Both the position numbers and the translations under genes were made by a program. This document shows positions 48,801 through 60,590 of a stretch of 64,000 nt of DNA, one piece after another. The first letter of the stretch is position 1. The number at the start of each line of letters is the position of its first letter. Origin of the DNA: Castor canadensis. Taxonomy: Eukaryota; Chordata; Mammalia; Rodentia; Castoridae. Location of the stretch: the NCBI RefSeq assembly GCF_047511655.1, contig NC_133389.1:151233973-151297972 (forward strand), in the 5' to 3' direction. The notes beneath the pieces are model-generated. The model saw nothing but the letters and a program-made list of their open reading frames with translations, was not told the origin of the DNA and ran no database searches.

Positions 48801-50125
48801 TTCTACTTCATGGAACAGTTTAAGGAGGGTTGGTATCAGTTCTTCTTTAAAGGTCTGATAGAATTCAGCAGAGAATCCATCAGGTCCTGGACTTTTCTTT
48901 TTGAGGAGACTGTTGATTGCTGCTTCAATTTAATTTTGTGTTATAGATCTATTCAGGTGATTAATTTCCTCTTGGTTCAGTTTTGGATGGTCATATGTAT
49001 CTAGAAATCTGTCCATTTCTTTAAGATTTTCAAATTTATTTGAATATAGGTTCTCAAAGTAGTCTCTGATGATTTCCTGGACTTCCATGGTGTTTGTTGT
49101 TATCTCCCCTTTTGCATTCCTGATTCTACTAATTTGGGTTTTTTTCTCTACTCATTTTAGTCAGGTTTGCCAGGTCTATCGATCTTGTTTATTTTTTCAA
49201 AGAGCCAACTTTTTGTTTCATTAATTCTTTGTATGGTTTTTTTGGTTTCTATTTCGTTGATTTCAGCTCTTATTTTTATTATTTCTCTCCTTCTATTTGT
49301 TTTGTGATTTGCTTGTTCTTGTTTTTCTAGGAGTTTGAGATGTATCATTAGGTCATTGATTTGGGATCTTTCAATCTTTTTAATATATGCACTCATGGCT
49401 ATAAACTTTCCTCTCAAGACTGCCTTAGCTGTGTCCCATAGGTTCCAGTAGGTTGTGTTTTCATTTTCATTGACTTCCAGGAACTTTTTAATTTCCTCTT
49501 TTATTGCATCGATGATCCATTCTTCATTAAGTAATGAGTTATTTAGTTTCCAGCTGTTTGCATGTTTTTTGCTTTACTTTTGTTGTTGAGTTCTACTTTT
49601 ACTGCATTGTGATCATATAGTATGCACGGTATTATTTCTATTTTCTTACATTTACTAAGGCTTGCTTTGTGCCCTAGGATATGATCTATTTTGGAGAAGG
49701 TTCCATGGGCTGCTGAGAAGAATGTATATTGTGTAGAGGTTGGATGAAATGTTCTGTAGACATCAACTAGGTCCATTTGATCTATTGCATATTTTAGATC
49801 TTGGATTTCTTTATTGATTTTTTGTTTGGATGACCTATCTATTGATGATAATGGGGTGTTAAAGTCTCCCACAACCACTGTGTTGGAGTTGATATATGCT
49901 TTTAGGTCCTTCAGGGCATGTTTGATGAAATTGGGTGCATTGACATTGGGCACGTATAGGTTGATAATTGTTATTTCTTTTTGGTGTATTTCCCCTTTTA
50001 TTAGTATAGAATGTCCTTCTTTATCTTGTTTGATCAATGTAGGTTTGAAGTCTACTTTGTCAGAGATAAGTATTGCTACTTCTGCCTGTTTTCGGGGGCC
50101 ATTGGCTTTAATTTGTTTTTAAGAT
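45855..50125 (-). mobile_element. Younger L1, ORF2 nearly complete but broken
   Basis: From right to left on the minus strand: endonuclease domain (GDFNTPLSSIDRS and SKIDHILGHK, about 49.6-50.1 kb), linker (about 49.2-49.4), reverse transcriptase ([35 protein letters not shown]; catalytic LFADDMILY near 48.09), cysteine-rich C-terminus ([18 protein letters not shown], about 46.73-46.80), then 3' UTR with a C-rich tract and a reversed A-tail at about 45855. Stops and frameshifts split ORF2 (breaks near 46.73, 48.17, 48.66-49.16 and 49.5 kb), and a 101-bp foreign piece lies at 48158-48258. It cannot encode an active element. Endonuclease sequence ends at about 50122. Confidence 0.94.
48144..48272 (+). 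repeat. 101-bp inverted L1 piece between 14-bp direct repeats
   Basis: tgcctaattgctct occurs at 48144-48157 and 48259-48272. The 101 bases between read, on the plus strand, [10 protein letters not shown] and [19 protein letters not shown], i.e. the ORF2 segment that the host L1 carries on the minus strand at about 47.59-47.66 kb. It is in opposite orientation and clearly diverged from the host copy. No A-tail is present. Confidence 0.92.
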
Positions 50126-50228
50126 AGATGCTTACTAACCTTTTGCCTGGGCTGTCCTCACTCCATGTTCCTCCTATTTCTTCTTTGTGAGTAGCTGGGA
50201 TAATAGTCATGCACCACCATACCCAGTC
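50126..50228 (-). repeat. B1-like SINE fragment
   Basis: Reversed 7SL-type piece: ttttgcctgggctgtcctca, gagtagctgggataatag, gcaccaccatacccagtc. It separates the L1 ORF2 end from the following 5' L1 block. Confidence 0.7.
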
Positions 50229-50876
50229 TTGTTGATCATCCTTATAATCATTCTTTTGAATTCTTTATTGGGGATTTAATCCACTTCACTATCATTACTG
50301 TCATTATGTTGGGGTTATTGACTTTTGGAGGAGACACATTGTTTTTTTCATATTTCTTCTGCTTTTGCATTGGGATTTGTGCATCTGAGGCCAATTTGTT
50401 GATTGGAAGTTTTAATCACTTGTACTCTTTCAGTTGAAGTATTCTCATTGTTCAGAAAAGACTGTAGAGTGTTAGGGTTGAGGTGCGGTTTCTTACCACT
50501 GGACTTGGGACAAACCTCAGTATTCAAACATTTATCTGTGTGCTCAGGGTACTGGGCCGAATCTTCAGCACCACTGAGATAGAAGAAAAGTAGCAGGAGT
50601 CTCTTGCAGTTCTTAGTGTACAGGGTGCTGGTATATGTGGGCTGAGGGAGAGATTTTAGCCAAGGGTCAGTTTTCTGCTCTGGGCTGCTTTCACTTTAGA
50701 AATTTCCCTTCTTTGTGTACTGGCTGCAAGGAGCTTTTCAGCTGTGTGCAAGATAGAGTCCCATTTGCTGCACAGCATCTCCCCCAAGTTTGTGCCCCCA
50801 GGGGCATCGAAGTCTAGGGTTGTTCCCAGGATACGCTGGAGAGTGGGGAAGCAGACAAAGCTCTGAGTTCTGCGTT

Positions 50877-50925
<49 letters not shown>

Positions 50926-51907
50926 ACTCTGGTTGCCAGACTCAGTACTTTCAGAGCCTGCCAGAAGGTCCCCACCTATGGGAAGGAGCTGGGTTCATCA
51001 CATGATCTCCAAGTCCTGGCTCAGAGCTCTCAGAACCTGGCAGCAAACACACACAGCTGGAAGTCAGTTCCAGTGCTTTCAGTCACCACCCAGCAGTTCA
51101 CAATAGGAGGATTGGGGGTGGGGAAGGAAGGAGGAGGCCGGGGAAATCACACGATTTACTGGATCTGGGCTCAGAGTTCTCAGTCTCGCCTGGCAGCAAA
51201 CACGTGTAGCTGGGAGGCCACTCCCTAAGGCCAAGCATTCTGCGACCCACAGGCTGGATGCTCTGTGTCTGCGATGGTCCTCAGGAGATAAGATTTGCTC
51301 CTTGCCGGAGAGGGCAGGGCCACTGACCACGGCATTCTTCACTGCCCAAGCTTCTTCCTGCTTAAATCTTTCATTAGGTCCATGGCAGACCCTCTCCCTC
51401 CTTGACCACTGCTCATGGTTCTCTCCCACCCAGACTGTGTCAGGATGTCCCAAAACTCCATGAGCCATGATTGTTCCTTGTTTTCAAGTCCTTAAAAAAT
51501 AGGTCCTCTCTCAAGACAGCACCTTGTTCTCTGAGAGAAGGGGAGTGACAAAATGTCTTCTTCAAAGCTAGCCTGCCATACAGGAACACACTGTCACACC
51601 ATATACCTACAGGCTTGCAGGAAGTGTGGGATTATCCTGTAGCTAGAATTGCCAGGCTTACCTTGTCTTTGTATTTCCCACTCACGTTACCCCTACCCAG
51701 ATTGCTGGGGTTGGAATTGTGGACTTTTTAATACTTTTTTCTGTGGCCTGTTTCTCCATGCTTTTCAACTTCCCTATTTCTCTTTCATGATTTCCAATGC
51801 TCTTGTTCTTTTTCTTTCTTCAGGATATGTCTCTTCTTTGTTACTCCAACTGTTCCCATTCGCAGAGTGAAAAAGAGGCTATCCCTGTTCTGCCATCTTG
51901 CCCACCC
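50229..51907 (-). mobile_element. Probable L1 5' UTR region
   Basis: This GC-richer block contains a (TG)n run (50879-50924). Its right edge, read on the minus strand, starts gggcaagatggcagaacag, typical of the first bases of an L1 5' UTR. It probably belongs to the L1 ending at 45855, but a recognisable ORF1 is missing between them. 50230-50450 resembles 54.46-54.66 kb, another L1 5' region. Confidence 0.6.
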
Positions 51908-54700
51908 CCTTACGGAATAGTTTGAGGAACATTAGTGCTAGTTTTTAAAAAGTCTGGTAGAATTCATCAGGGAATCTATCTAGTTCTGGGGTTTCCCTTG
52001 TTGGAAAATCTGTTACTTCTTCATTCTTACTTCTTCTTATAGATCTGTTTATATCCTCCTGGTAGGTCATATATGTCTAGAAATATGTCCATTTCTTCTA
52101 AATTTTTGGAGTATAATTTTTAAAAATAATCCCTAATGATGTTCTGGATTTCAGTGGTATATCTTTTAATGTCCCCTTTTCATGTCTGATTTTATGTATT
52201 TGGGTCTTCTCTCTTTCTCTTTTAATTAGTTTAGCTAAGGGTTTGTCTATCTTGTTTATCTTTTCCAAGAACCAAATCTTTGTTTCATTAATTTTTTGTA
52301 TTGCTCTTTTGGTTTCCATTCCATTAATTTCATCTCTGATTTTTATTTTGTCTTTTCTTCTGCTAATTAATTTTGGGTTTGGCTTGTTCCTGCTTTTCTA
52401 AGACCTTGAGGTACATCATTAGATTATTTATTGAGATCGCTCTGATTTTTTAATGTAGGCATTCATATCTAGAAACTTCCCTCTTAGGTTCTGATAAGTG
52501 GCATTTTCATTTGACTCTATAAAGTTATTTTATTTCCTCCCCAATTTCTTCAGTGATCCACTAATCATTCAAAAGCGTATTGTTCAGTCTTCTTGTATGT
52601 GCATATTTTCTATGGTTTTTCTTACTGTCGATTTCTAGTTTTATTCTATATTGATCAGATAAGATACAAGACATTGTTTCAATTTTTTGTTTTTTTAGGA
52701 CTTGTTTTATGTCCTAAAATGTTATCTACTTTGAAGAACACTCCATGGGCTGCTGAGAAAAATGTATATTCTGCACTTGTTGGGTGGAATATTCTGTGGA
52801 TGTCTGCTAAGTCCATTTGCTCTATGGTATAGTTTAACTCTGGTTTCTTTGTTGACTTTTTTCATTTGGATATCTATGTCTTGATGAGAGTGGGTGTTAA
52901 AATCCCTGTTATAATCACTAATATTGTACCTGAACTCTTCTGTCCCTTTGTGTCTAATAGTGTTTAACAAAATTGGGTGCACATATATATTTATAATCGT
53001 TATATCTTTTTGATGGATTGTCCCATTTATTAAAATGGAATGATCATCTTTGTCTCTTTTGACTAAGTTAGGCTTGAAGTCTGCTTTGTCAGATATAAGT
53101 ATAGTCACCCCAGCTTGTTTTGGGATTCCATTTGCTTGAGATATCATTTTCCAATTTTTTCACTTCTTTGCCAGAGGTGTTTCTTGAAGACAGTAAAGAG
53201 TTAGATCTTGTTTTTGTTTTTGTTTTTTTAAATGTAATCAGCTATCTATGTCTTTTAGTTGAAGAGTGAAGACCATTCACATTTAGGGTTATTATTGAGA
53301 GAGATATGCTAATTCCTATAATTTTGTTGGGTTTCCTTCCTTGCCCCACACACAGTTTGATTCTTTTCTTTCTCCCTTACTTACCTTAGAGGTTTTCTGG
53401 TTTACTGAGTTGAAAATGATTGACTCTTTCTTAATTCTCATTTGTTTTTCTATTTTCATGAGATTTATTCTTCACCACACTCTTGTGGTGGGGACTGTCA
53501 TTCTTCCTCATTTGTGTGTAGGATCCCTTTAAGTATTTCCTGCAATGCTGAATTAGTAGTCATGAATTGCTTTCATTTGTGCTTATCCTGGAAGGTCTTT
53601 ATTTCTCCATTGAGTTTAAAGGATAGCTTTGTGGGATATAGTAGTCTTGGTTGGAAGTTAATTTATTCTCAAGGCTTGAAATATATCATTCCAGGTGGGC
53701 ATGGTAATATGTGCCTGTAATCCCAGGAGGAGGCTGAAGTAGGAGGATCACAAATTTGAGGATAGCCTGGGCTGTATAGTAAGACTTGGTCTCAAAAAAT
53801 AAAAAACAGGTATTTAATTCCACACTTTCCTGACTTTTAGGATTCCTGCTGAGATGTCTGATGCAATTCTAATGAGTTTGCCTTTCCAAGTTACTTGTAC
53901 TTCTTCCTTGAAGCTTTCAGTATTCTTTCTTCTGCATTCTTGGCATTTTAACTATAATGTGACATGGAGAGGTTCTTTTCTGATCATGTCTATTTCAGTT
54001 CGAAATGCTTCCTGTACTTGGATGTCTATACTTTCCCCTAGGTTTGGAAACTTTCCTCTATAATATTATTGAATATATTTTTTATGCCTTTAGTTTGTAA
54101 CTCAACTTCTTATACACCAAGGATTCTTAGGGTTGGTCTTTTGTATACCAGATTTCCTGAAAGTTGTGGTCATGATTGCTTTCTTCTTTACTATCTGAGT
54201 GTAATAATTGCTCAAACTTGTCTTCAATTTCTGATATTCTTTCTTCTATGTGATCTAGTCTTTTGGTGATGCTTTACACTGAGTTTTAAAATTTGATTTA
54301 TTGAGCATTTCCTTTCCATAATATCCACTTTGCTTTTGCAAAATCTCTTTTTATTGCATGTATCATCAAGACAAATGATGAATTTCCCATTCAAGTCTTG
54401 AATTGACTTAATTGTTTCATTCATTTATTTATTTGAATTGTCTTTGAGGTTATTGATCATTTATTATACCAGACTTTTGAATTCTTTGTCCAGCATTTCA
54501 ACAATTTCAATATCTTTGGATTTGGTTATTGAAGAATTACGAACTTTTGGAGGAGTCATATTGTCTTGCTTTTTTATATATTTTTTTGTGTTTATATGTT
54601 GTGATTTGTGCATCTGTTGGGATGGATACCTCTTTGAATTTTATATGGGGGAGGTCTTCTTAATGAGAAGCTTTCTCTTGAAGTCTCAATTCCCATGACT
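51908..54700 (-). mobile_element. Older L1, ORF2 5' half and upstream region
   Basis: Reversed ORF2 endonuclease/linker sequence is visible (about 52098-53147: INETKIWFLEKINKIDKP; KADFKPNLVKRDKDDHSILI-like) but with many stops. 53160-54700 continues into the region between ORF1 and ORF2 and the ORF1-like region, and a B1-like SINE (+) sits at about 53690-53802. The younger L1 (45.9-51.9 kb) appears to abut or interrupt it. Confidence 0.8.
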
Positions 54701-56394
54701 ATACAGAGGAGAGAAAGCAGACCACAGTAACAACAAGAATTTAGAAACAAACCAGTATTTAAATATAACAACAGTTGGAAACAACATCCATACCCCTAAT
54801 AAGGACAGAAAAGAAAGGAGCTATGATACTTATATAATAAAATAGGAATTTAAAAATTAGTAAGGTAAAAATATTAATAATTAAGTAATAAAATAAAGGG
54901 AGGATGAAGAAAGGAAAAAAGAAGAGGAAAGATAGGAAAGAGAGGAAAAGTATATGAGAAATAATATTGAGGGAAAATGCAAGAAAACAAATAGAGAGCA
55001 AGACAAAAAAAAGTCCAGTCAATATTTCTTTCTTGCTGAAGAGATGGATGATGGAAATGCTTCACTTTTCCCCTAGACTTGTTTTGAAGTTTACCTGGTA
55101 TGGGGTAAACTTTTTTCTCTTAAGTCCAAACTAATTAGATCAGAAAGAGTTTTTTTGCAGTTTGATCCCTGCCTTGCCTGTTCTGCTGGGTTTTAAGTAC
55201 TACTGTAGCTGCTGCTGGGCTCACTTTCTGCCATTGTTTTCCATATGCAGGCCTGGCATTGCAGCCAGTATAGGAGCCCTCAAGCTGCTCCTGCCAGCTG
55301 AGCCCTTGGATCACCCAGTTGGGACCACCTTCTAATCATAGGTGCTCTGCCAGCATTCATATGGGCAAGGGAAATGCCCAAGAAGTACATTTCCACCAAT
55401 TGCTCTGGGATTCTGAATGTAGAAAGCTGTCAGACCAAAGTAGTCTACACTGGGGGTGAGGACAAGGAATAGGACCCTGCGCAGTCAGCATGCTCTGGCC
55501 ATGCTGGTCTTTGTTCCAGCCCCCACTCATATTTCTACATAGCCAGTCTCATTTCTCTTCCCAGAGGTCAGCCCTACTGTTTACTATTACATTCCTATTT
55601 CTATGCCATCTATCCTCCCTGTAGCGTACATCTGATGTTTTGTTTCAGACTCATGGTAAAGTATATAGTAATCTTAAGGAACTAATAAAATTATAAAAAT
55701 AATATAAGCATAAAAACAGTATGAACAAAAATATAGCAATACAAAGAATAAAAATATAATCTGTAAATTCAAATTTTTTCTGGGTACATATGCAGATCTT
55801 CATAAGCAAATGCCATTACAAATGTACATGTCTCTTTAAAATAATTACTTTTCTTTCTTTTGTACGAGGAGACAGTTGAATGTGTTTAATGGTGAAAGGA
55901 AAGATGTGGTTTAGAAAAAGTGGCTACTGAAGAGTGGAGGGATGATGTATGGGTAAGGGGCCAGAGCCAGGGCAGCAGAAGGCAAGAATGGCCTGAGGCA
56001 GCAGGAATCTGCCTCTGTATCAACCGAAAGAGAAGGAGCTGGAGGGGCTTAGGAAGTGGAGGAGATTCAGTTCTTTCTGTGAAGTAAGAGACCATCTACC
56101 CTTTAGGGTCCCAGGGGAACAGGAAGAGAGAGGATGATGTGGAAAAATGAACAGAGGACAGAGGATGGGTTGTGGGGTGTACTGAGGACTCTTTGAAGGT
56201 GACTATCTTGCATTCATCATGTACTCTCTCCAGCACTGTTCAGCTACTGGATTCAGATATGGAGAAAGCACACAAAGGCCTGGTCCAGAGTTAGGGTTCT
56301 CAAAAAAAAAAAAAATTACTTTTGATGATTGGTTCTTGGATTACTTCTAGTCACAAGCTGATTTTTGTTTTCCTATCTGTGATTTTATTTCCAG
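54701..56394. other. Unassigned intron sequence before the CASP10 linker exon
   Basis: AT-rich to 55080, GC-richer 55180-55620 (possible old L1 5' end). 55880-56290 is purine-biased on the plus strand with an A-run at 56301-56313, perhaps a retrocopy of an unknown 3' UTR. No gene is recognised. Confidence 0.4.
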
Positions 56395-56499
56395 CTGCCC
56401 AAGAAATGATACTTCCTATAGAAAATGAAACAGCCATTATATCATGGAGAGGAAGTATTTTCCCAATCAGATACTAAACGATTCCTTGGAGCCTTACTG
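56395..56499 (+). pseudogene. CASP10: CASP10 fourth coding exon (post-DED linker), frameshifted
   Basis: The 105-base exon has acceptor tttccag and donor CTG|gtaggt. The phase set by the previous exon opens as AQEMILPIENETAI and then runs into TAA at 56475-56477. The family sequence is in another frame from about 56441: GEEVFSQSDTKRFLGALL, matching the human GEEELVSQTDVKTFLEALP region. So a small indel (one base gained or two lost) lies near 56436-56441, between the two frames. This lesion is independent of the one in the first coding exon, and together they mark the gene as dead. The splice sites are still consensus. Confidence 0.85.
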
Positions 56500-57243
56500 G
56501 TAGGTTCAGTATATACTGGTCAATATTTAATAAATAGCTCTATTCTCCACCCCTAATCGTCAAAAGAAAGGAAAAGAGGAAGAGAGAGAAGTTCCAATTT
56601 ATAGCATTTTCTTTAAATACTCCAATCCATGGCCAATTTCAAGTAATTAACATGAAACTACTAGATTACAGATTTTCTATAAATTCAACAATTGTTGCTT
56701 TGAAATGTTCTTATCTGTGGGATGAAATCAGGCCACCTTCAGGTGTACAATCCAGGGGTTGAAATTCTTAATGTATGGACAAGGGACACAACAAATTATG
56801 TAGCTGAACCAGGCATGGTGATGCACAATTCCAGTACTTAGGAGACTGAGGCAGGAGGATCATGAGTTCAAGGGTAGTCTGGGATACTCAGTGAGACCTT
56901 GTATAAAAAAAAAATGTATGCTGCAGAGAGAGCATAAATGGAAGTTCTTGAGGTGTCCTTGAAGAGGAGCATAAGGAAATGTAAGATAAAGTGGTCCAGA
57001 GAAAGCTGAAGAAGCAAAATTAAAAGCAAGGTATATTTACCTGTGACAAAAGCATGCCAGTTCAGATTTCTTTAAGTAAACAAGGTCAATGGCTGAAAGG
57101 GCAAAATGTTTTGATTCTGGAATTACAACATGGCTGAAGCAGAGATGAAGAACAAGCCACTCCCTACTGCAGTCCTGGATAAGACAGAGGCCATGGTGAC
57201 TGTGTTCCCATGCACAAAACCTCCCTTAATGGAAACCATCCCT

Positions 57244-57420
57244 TGGGCAATATTTGCCCATTCTGATGTAATTTATGTGCTTCAGTGCTTACCAGCTGTT
57301 GTTGAGGCTAGTATTCTTGTTCAGTTCTATAGAGTTAGGATATCTTCCTTGTTGAATATGTGAATGAAGTATGCATGTGCACTGAGTGTTGCATTCACTT
57401 TTGTGCCAGTTTTATAAAAG
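57244..57420 (+). repeat. Dispersed duplication, copy 1
   Basis: About 170 bases from gcccattctgatgtaattta to ttttgtgccagttttataaa recur at 57943-58117 in the same orientation with scattered differences. The copies are about 700 bp apart. The family was not recognised; paired LTR pieces or a local segmental duplication are both possible. Confidence 0.85.
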
Positions 57421-57942
57421 ATGAGCTGCATGAAACTTCTAATTCCCATTATTTCTCCTTATTATATAACTTACCCACTTTTCCCCTCTTATTCCCTAAG
57501 TCATTTGAGACTGACAACTTTGTAGGTAGTGGTAGTGTATGCTGCATTGAAGGGGAGTATACATGTGTAGAGTTTTTAATTAGTTTAACAGTGCATTGAT
57601 GAAAAGGACATGTTAGAGCAACATACATAATCTACTTAAAAATAAATAAGTGCATGTATCATCTACTTTAGGACTGGGTCCAACAAATAACAAACAAGAT
57701 TTATAATTTTAATGTTTGGCTTTCATTATTGCATCTTAATTATAGCTTTGTATGTTACTCTTATTTAATATAACCTCTGTTGTATTGATTTCTTCTGTGT
57801 TTTTTTAATAAAACAGAAGTTTAAGACCACAAGTTGGAAGAAAGTCACATAATTGAAACACAAGTAGATGGGCTCCACAAGATTTGCATAACTGTGCTTG
57901 AACTTGAACGGCCTTAAACCTGTTTCCACTTTAGCATTTTAC

Positions 57943-58117
57943 TTGGGCAGTTGCCCATTCTGATGTAACTTATGTGACTTCACTGCTTACCAGCTGTTGT
58001 TGAGACTAGTATTCTTGTTCAGTTCTATAGAGTTAGGATACCTTCCTTGTTGAAGATGTGAATGAAGTATGCATGTGCACTGAGTGTTGCATTCACTTTT
58101 GTGCCAGTTTTATAAAT
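57943..58117 (+). repeat. Dispersed duplication, copy 2
   Basis: Partner of 57244-57420. It shares cagctgttgttgag, tagtattcttgttcagttct, tgaatgaagtatgcatgtgc and actgagtgttgcattcactt. Confidence 0.85.
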
Positions 58118-58949
58118 GCAATAGTTTTCCACAACCTTTAAAGATTATGTAGGTGATCTATCCCAGAAGGTAAGAACTGGGTTTCTGTAATACTCAGCAA
58201 CGGAAAGAGGGGCAGAAACAGAAACATTGGGAGAATGCGTAGTCTCGTCCTCACGACGTGATCGTGAACCTTGGGAGACATTGACATTCTTCCCTAAGAT
58301 ATGGTCACCAGTGGGGTGGTTGAGCTGTTCCAGATATTCCTCAGTTCTTTGGGTGCAATGTCTAAGATTAGGATGCTCCCCTAGGTACAGCAAAAGAACA
58401 TACTAAGAGTAGCAAAGAATAATTTTATTAGCTAAGCAGAATTACACCTTGAGACATGAGGCAGGCAGTTCAGGTAAGGGATGACTGCATCAAAGTTGTT
58501 GGGGTTTGGGATTTTACTACCTATTAGGGTGGGATAAAACTGAGGCCATTCCCTTCTGACTCCTCCCCATATGTTTTGACAACTGCACAGTGGCTGCCCA
58601 GGTGTGGTAAGTCACATACCTGCACTTTTGAGAAGGTGGGGACAGGCACCTGTGCATTGATCCTTCTTTGCCTGTTCAGGTATAGGACCACTAGCAGGTC
58701 ATATAGCAGTCATTATGCCCTCAAGGCACATACCTGATTTTAATATGGAGGATGTCCTTCATACAAAGGATAAAGGGCCATTATCTTAATTGTTGGTCCA
58801 TGGTGTAGGCATTTCTTCATTCCTGCTCATCTGTATCTAGCTGCCTATGCTAATAATATGTTTATTTCCAACACACTTTGTAGTTCTATTTTTCCAGAAT
58901 TTGTCAGCATCAATAAAGTTACCTTGGTCTTTGAATGTTCTCATTTTTT

Positions 58950-59770
58950 TTTCAATTTTGGCAAACTAAACATAACATAAAGTTTATCATTTTAACTGTT
59001 ACAAATTTTAACTGTGGTGGGAAAAAATTTACCATCTTAACCATTTAAAACATTTAATTATTATTTTTTGCAATAATTTATTTTAGTATGACAGAATAAA
59101 GTATGGGCAAGGTGGGGGCAGGAGAGAAACATTTCCTGTTCCCCATGTAGGAAATGGGAGCAAAGACTCCTTAAAACATTTAATTAATGATAATATTACA
59201 TAAAATTTAACTCAGCTGTTTTTAAGTGTACACTTCAGGAGTTAGTGTTAAAATTTACCATCCTAACCACTTAAAACATTTAATTATGATAACATTACAT
59301 AACATTTAACTGTTTTTAAGCAGCAGTTCTGTAATTAGTGTTAAGTACATTGTTGTGCAGACATTATCACCTTTCTTCTCCAGAACTTTTTCATCTTCCC
59401 TGAGTGAAACTTTGCATCCATTAAGTAACAATTTCCCATTTCCTCCTCCCCACCAGGCCCTGCACTACTCCTCCACCTTCTGGGTTTATGCACTTGACTA
59501 TTCTAGATACCTCATATAAGTGAAATCATAAAAAAATTTTGGGGGGGGATGCGGGTTGAACCCAGGACCTTGTGCATGCTAACTGTGTGGTCTTTCACTG
59601 AGTTCCACCCAAACTCCAATATTTATTCTTTTGTAATGGACTTACTTCACTTTCTCAAGGTTCATCCATAGCTATGAGTAGGGAATTGCAAACCACCCCT
59701 ACCTTCCAACACACACATGCATAAATTTTTTAAACTGTGGTTTTTCCAGCATTGACATACTATGATTCCC
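58950..59770 (-). mobile_element. Old L1 3' region with internal duplication
   Basis: Reversed L1M-type 3' sequence: aaatttaccatcttaaccat, ttgttgtgcagacattatca, tagatacctcatataag. The block around aaatttaccat...gtttttaag occurs again at 59247, so part of it is duplicated. A foreign 110-bp piece lies at 59061-59170. Confidence 0.75.
59045..59186 (-). pseudogene. 110-bp retrocopied 3' tail with 16-bp target repeats
   Basis: ttaaaacatttaatta occurs at 59045-59060 and 59171-59186. On the minus strand the 110 bases between them end with an AATAAA and a short A-rich tail (ttgcaaaaaataa). That is the form of a severely 5'-truncated processed copy of some mRNA 3' end. The source gene is not recognised. 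Confidence 0.75.
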
Positions 59771-60094
59771 TAATTATAAGTTAAATTGACCACTAAGTTT
59801 AACTCCCTCTATCCACTTTTTCAACTAATTTGTGACCCGATGCGGACATGCCTGTAGAATATACATGCCTGAACTATATAGCGAAATCCTGTCTCAAACA
59901 ACAACAAATGTTATCTAGGCAATCTTGCCCTTTTCCATCAAGTGATGGATAAAATAAAACTTGGAAAATCATTTCATGTTTCATATGCCCCTGAGAGTTT
60001 TCTTACTTAAAGAATACTGCCACTAATTGGATTTAAAGAGAAGAAAGTTTTTGCATTTCAGGCACCATCTCTAATTTCTTTTAAAACTAAATCA

Positions 60095-60515
60095 ATCTTG
60101 CCAGGCTTTGGTGGCTCATGTCTATAATCCTAGCTACTTGGGTGGGTGAGATCTGGAGGAATGCAGCTTGAGGCCAAGCTGGTTGTAAATCATGTGCCTG
60201 TCATCCCAAGCTATGCAGGAGGCTGAGATCAGGAGGATCTCTGTTCCAGGTCAGCCTGGGCAAAAATGTATGCAAGATCCCATCTCAACAGAAAAAAGCT
60301 GGACATGGTAGTGTGTGCCTGTCATCTTAGCTGCAGAGGGACGCCTAAAATAGGAGGATTGTGGTGCAGGCCAGCCTGGGCAAAAAGTGAGATTCTATCC
60401 CCAAAATAACCAGAGCAAAAAGGACTGGAGGCATGGCTCAAGTGGTACGATGCCTACCTAGCAAGTGAGACCCTGAGTATAAACCCCAGTACCACACCCC
60501 ATCACAAAAAAAAGA
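60095..60515 (+). repeat. Composite SINE (two B1-like parts plus tRNA-type part)
   Basis: The forward unit runs gtggctcatgtctataatcc, a second cctgtcatcccaagctatgc half, a third partial gtgtgcctgtcatcttagc half, then tggctcaagtggtacgatgc and an A-rich tail. Confidence 0.85.
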
Positions 60516-60590
60516 CTACGTTAAATCTTGTTGAGTGTGGGGTTTTCTTAAAGAGAGACATGCCTCTTTTGAGATGTGACAACTGCTTCT

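Larger units (their letters stand above)
40779..56394 (+). other. CASP10: CASP10 third coding intron, L1-rich
   Basis: Three minus-strand L1 blocks dominate and are listed separately. Smaller pieces are L2 40876-41040 (-), MIR 41170-41290 (-), B1-like 41405-41512 (-), tRNA-type SINE 41633-41724 (-), the ISCA1 retrocopy and a MIR 42402-42530 (-). 54700-56394 holds AT-rich sequence, a GC-richer possible L1 5' region (55180-55620) and an unassigned stretch at 55880-56280. Confidence 0.7.

Noticed and set aside
50790-51228. Cysteine/valine repeat proteins
   Set aside because: They are translations of a (TG)n microsatellite.
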